Below are positions 52,579-54,578 of a stretch of DNA of 54,578 nucleotides, piece after piece; positions within the stretch are counted from its first letter, which is position 1, and the number at the start of each line of letters is the position of its first letter. Both the position numbers and the translations under genes were made by a program. Source of the DNA: Nemertoderma westbladi (taxonomy: Eukaryota; Xenacoelomorpha; Nemertodermatida; Nemertodermatidae); the NCBI GenBank assembly GCA_032718475.1, contig JAUCBJ010007261.1, positions 1-54,578 of the forward strand. The letters run 5' to 3'. The notes beneath the pieces are model-generated. The model made no database searches, was not told where the DNA came from, and saw nothing but the letters and a program-made list of their open reading frames with translations.

Positions 52579-53953
52579 GGAAGGGGAAAAGCCACCACCA
52601 ATTTGGACTAAAGGTCAACTAAAGCCTCTCCCCAAGAAAGGAGACCTCGGCATACCAACAAACTATCGTGGGATCTGTCTGCTTGTGGTAGCTGACAAAA
52701 TATACAATAAAATGATTCTATATAGGATTAGGCCTCACATAGAGAAACTACTGCGTAAGAGCCAAAACGGATTTCGACCAAGTAAATCAACAACAACACT
52801 TGCACTATGGAGACGGATTGAAGGAATTAAGTCAAAGAATCTCCCCGCAGTCATGACTTTTGTGGACTTCAAGAAGGCATTCGACTCCATCCATAGAGGT
52901 AAAATGCTTGAAATCCTAAGAGCTTATGGAATACCAGAAGTAATTGTTGCTGGCATTGGATTGTTATATTGTGACACAGAAGCGCAGGTACTCTCACCAG
53001 ATGGTGAAACTGAGTTTTTCTCAATCCTGGCTGGCGTACTGCAAGGTGACACATTAGCACCATTACTATTTGTAATTGTGCTGGATTACGCAATGAGGAC
53101 GGCCACAAAGGGTGAAGATCTGGGATTCACACTTCAAGAATGCAGAAGTAGTAGATATCCGGCAACTACAGTCACAGACACCGACTTTGCGGATGACATC
53201 GCCCTGCTCTCTAATACGCTAGCAGATGCACAGCTTCTACTAAATAAAGTGGAGAGGGCTGCTAAGGAGGTTGGATTGCATATAAATGCTACCAAGACCG
53301 AATTCATGACCTTTAATGTTGATGGAAACTTGACAACCATTGATAATAATCAACTAAGGAAGGTCGATGACTTCCAGTACCTTGGATCATGGATAGAGAG
53401 TAGCAAAAAGGACATAGAAGTTAGGAAAGCAAAGGCTTGGGTAGCTCTATCAAAAATGGATACCATCTGGAAATCAGATCTCTCCAGGCACCTGAAGACT
53501 AAATTCTTTCGAGCCACAGTGGAAAGTGTGTGTATTTTAAGTGTAAGTAGTGTATTTTTATACGGGGGTGAGACCTGGACACTGACTAAATCACTTGAAC
53601 AACGAATTGATGGTTGCTACACAAGACTACTAAGGGCAGCCCTAAACATCAGCTGGAGACAACACATGACAAACGCCGAGCTTTATGGTACAATACCACC
53701 TGTATCAACCACCCTCCGTGAACGCAGATTAAGATTCAGTGGGCACTGCTGCCGAAGTAAAGACGAGGTCATACCAGATCTACTTCTCTGGCAACCAACT
53801 CATGGAAAGCGTAGTTGTGGACGACCTGCCATAACATATATAGATCAACTTGAAAGGGATACTGAACTTGGGAGAAACGAAATTGCGACAACTATGGAGA
53901 ATCGGGAAGCCTGGAAGGATCTCATTTCCACTGTCCGAGTTCGCTCGACCTAG
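52579..53953 (+). CDS. Reverse transcriptase of RTE-like LINE (partial, open)
   Basis: About 458 codons without a stop. LKPLPKKGDLGIPTNYRGI (RT1), SQNGFRPSKSTTTLAL, MTFVDFKKAFDSIHRGK (box A Asp), GVLQGDTLAPLLFVIVLDY (box B), TDTDFADDIALLSNTLADA (FADD, box C), INATKTEFM (D), FQYLGSWI (E), the LYGGETWTLT region, and LRFSGHCCRSKDEV...LLLWQPTHGK (C-terminal domain). Just before LYGGETWTLT there is an in-frame insertion of about 8 residues (VCILSVSS) missing from copy 2. The stop codon is the first TAG of the tail, so there is no 3' untranslated region. The first codons are not a real start: truncation left only RT and the C-terminus, and the endonuclease is gone. Confidence 0.88.
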
Positions 53954-53971
53954 TAGTAGTAGTAGTAGTAG
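52579..53971 (+). mobile_element. RTE-like LINE, 5'-truncated, TAG tail (copy 1)
   Basis: A perfect 12-bp duplication TAACCCTTGTGT lies at 52567-52578 and 53972-53983. The insert is 1393 bp and ends in (TAG)n at 53951-53971. It is a different subfamily from copies 2 and 3 (protein only moderately similar), so at least two related lineages have been active. Confidence 0.92.
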
Positions 53972-53983
53972 TAACCCTTGTGT

Positions 53984-54099
53984 ACCCCTTTGTTTCTCAA
54001 ACAGATGATTCCTTTGAGTTCAATTTTGACCTCAGGTAAATGAGATGGTTGGGGTGGTCCAAATAAATTGTTTTCGAATTTAAACTGAGTTTGCACATC
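53984..54099. other. Flank of LINE copy 1
   Basis: Short unique sequence between the LINE target duplication and the palindrome arm copy. Confidence 0.4.
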
Positions 54100-54400
54100 A
54101 GATGTCATCAAATGAGCCCCAACTTCGATAGATACCAAAATTTTGATTTGGGGATGACAGGAAATATTCCCACAGGCACATGGCCAGTTCCCGCCCTTGG
54201 TGCAAGTGAGTCATATTCCCCATTTTTGTGATGATCAACTTCTATTATTCCTACTGCATTGATATTACGCTCATTTAGAACCGCCCCCAATGACCGATTT
54301 AGTTGGTGTAGACACCATCAAAACAAGCATAGAGCGAATAGTTTTTGAGATATTGCAGATAATGTGAAGTCCGGCACAAGTCAAAATTCGCGCCTTGATG
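54100..54400 (+). mobile_element. Single arm related to the 47.9-49.3 kb palindrome
   Basis: It matches the left arm (48050-48330) in order: ATCAGATGTCATCAAATGAG, GATACCAAAATTTT, CCACAGGCACATGGCC, GGTGCAAGTGAGTC, TGACCGATTTAGTTGGTGTA, CATAGAGCGAATAG, and AAGTCCGGCACAAGTCAAAA. No inverted partner is visible before the window ends. Confidence 0.8.
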
Positions 54401-54578
54401 CGATATTGACAATGGTGGGTCATGTATGCCAGAGTAGATATGGGTGATGGGCCTCATATCTGACTCCATTGCGACACCCACCCTGTGGAATGGCAAACCA
54501 GGGTGTGGTATTTGCCCCGAGAGCTGACTCGGCAAAAAAGCACCCCCCAACCCCCACTATGGATTACATTAGCAATGC
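54401..54578. other. Window end, nothing assigned
   Basis: GC-moderate sequence without a recognised gene. Confidence 0.4.

Noticed and set aside
1-54578. tRNA or rRNA genes
   Set aside because: I looked for GGTTCGAATCC-type T-loops and rRNA-like GC-rich blocks and found none that fold convincingly; a tRNAscan-SE run would settle it.

Overview
The window reads as nuclear DNA of an animal, most likely a marine invertebrate. The reasons are the AT-rich composition, split reading frames with plausible splice sites, an animal-type PRPF19 (Prp19) U-box segment, and a dense graveyard of metazoan transposon families: RTE-like and CR1/L2-like LINEs, Academ-like, Mutator/Kolobok-like, ZSWIM-type MULE, pogo/psq-like, hAT, piggyBac-like MITEs and a tyrosine recombinase. 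I see no operons, ribosome binding sites, CRISPR arrays, rRNA or tRNA. Species cannot be decided from the sequence. About 10 copies of TAGGCCTA-type palindromes and many ACCGGT-containing words give the genome a characteristic flavour but are not diagnostic.

Layout. 1-730: 3' end of a CR1/L2-like LINE and an acidic ORF fragment. 1157-3840: about 46 copies of a 57-bp satellite, with a second block of the same family at 26637-27100. 4612-5001: the best candidate for a host-gene terminal exon (coiled coil, then AATAAA). 6840-10330: a nested foldback-like structure, with inverted arms of ATATCGAG subrepeats around a TIR-bounded minisatellite, which itself carries a 1230-bp TIR transposon. 10627-14451: an old Academ-like element (element 1) with a broken gene. 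16190-16330: a CpG-rich inverted/tandem repeat. 17140-17592: a PRPF19 U-box/coiled-coil ORF without WD40 repeats. 19059-20609: piggyBac-like MITE copy A. 20655-25059: a young Academ-like element (element 2) with 571-bp TIRs and an intact 552-codon nuclease-like ORF. 25257-25735: a 126-bp tandem repeat.

28142-31074: a broken DDE transposon ending in G-runs and flanked by TTAA. 32391-40620: fragments of several transposon proteins, a truncated LINE and the remnant MITE copy C. 42354-45640: a MULE pseudogene, a hAT element containing a nested LINE, and a pogo/psq pseudogene. 46170-46605: a dimeric 46-bp repeat. 46962-47745: a tyrosine recombinase remnant with a Cys-rich partner. 47872-49251: a long palindrome with a third arm at 54100-54400. 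49361-50044: a CR1-like reverse transcriptase. 50711-52273: MITE copy B. 52579-53971: a LINE insertion with a perfect 12-bp target duplication.

The genes do not form a pathway; nearly all coding signal belongs to mobile elements. The strongest leads are: the two Academ-like elements, which share 5'-TAGT termini, 3-bp target duplications and one protein family; the foldback nest; the MITE family with palindrome-centred 163-bp internal repeats and G-run/C-run hairpins; and the WD40-less PRPF19 reading frame.
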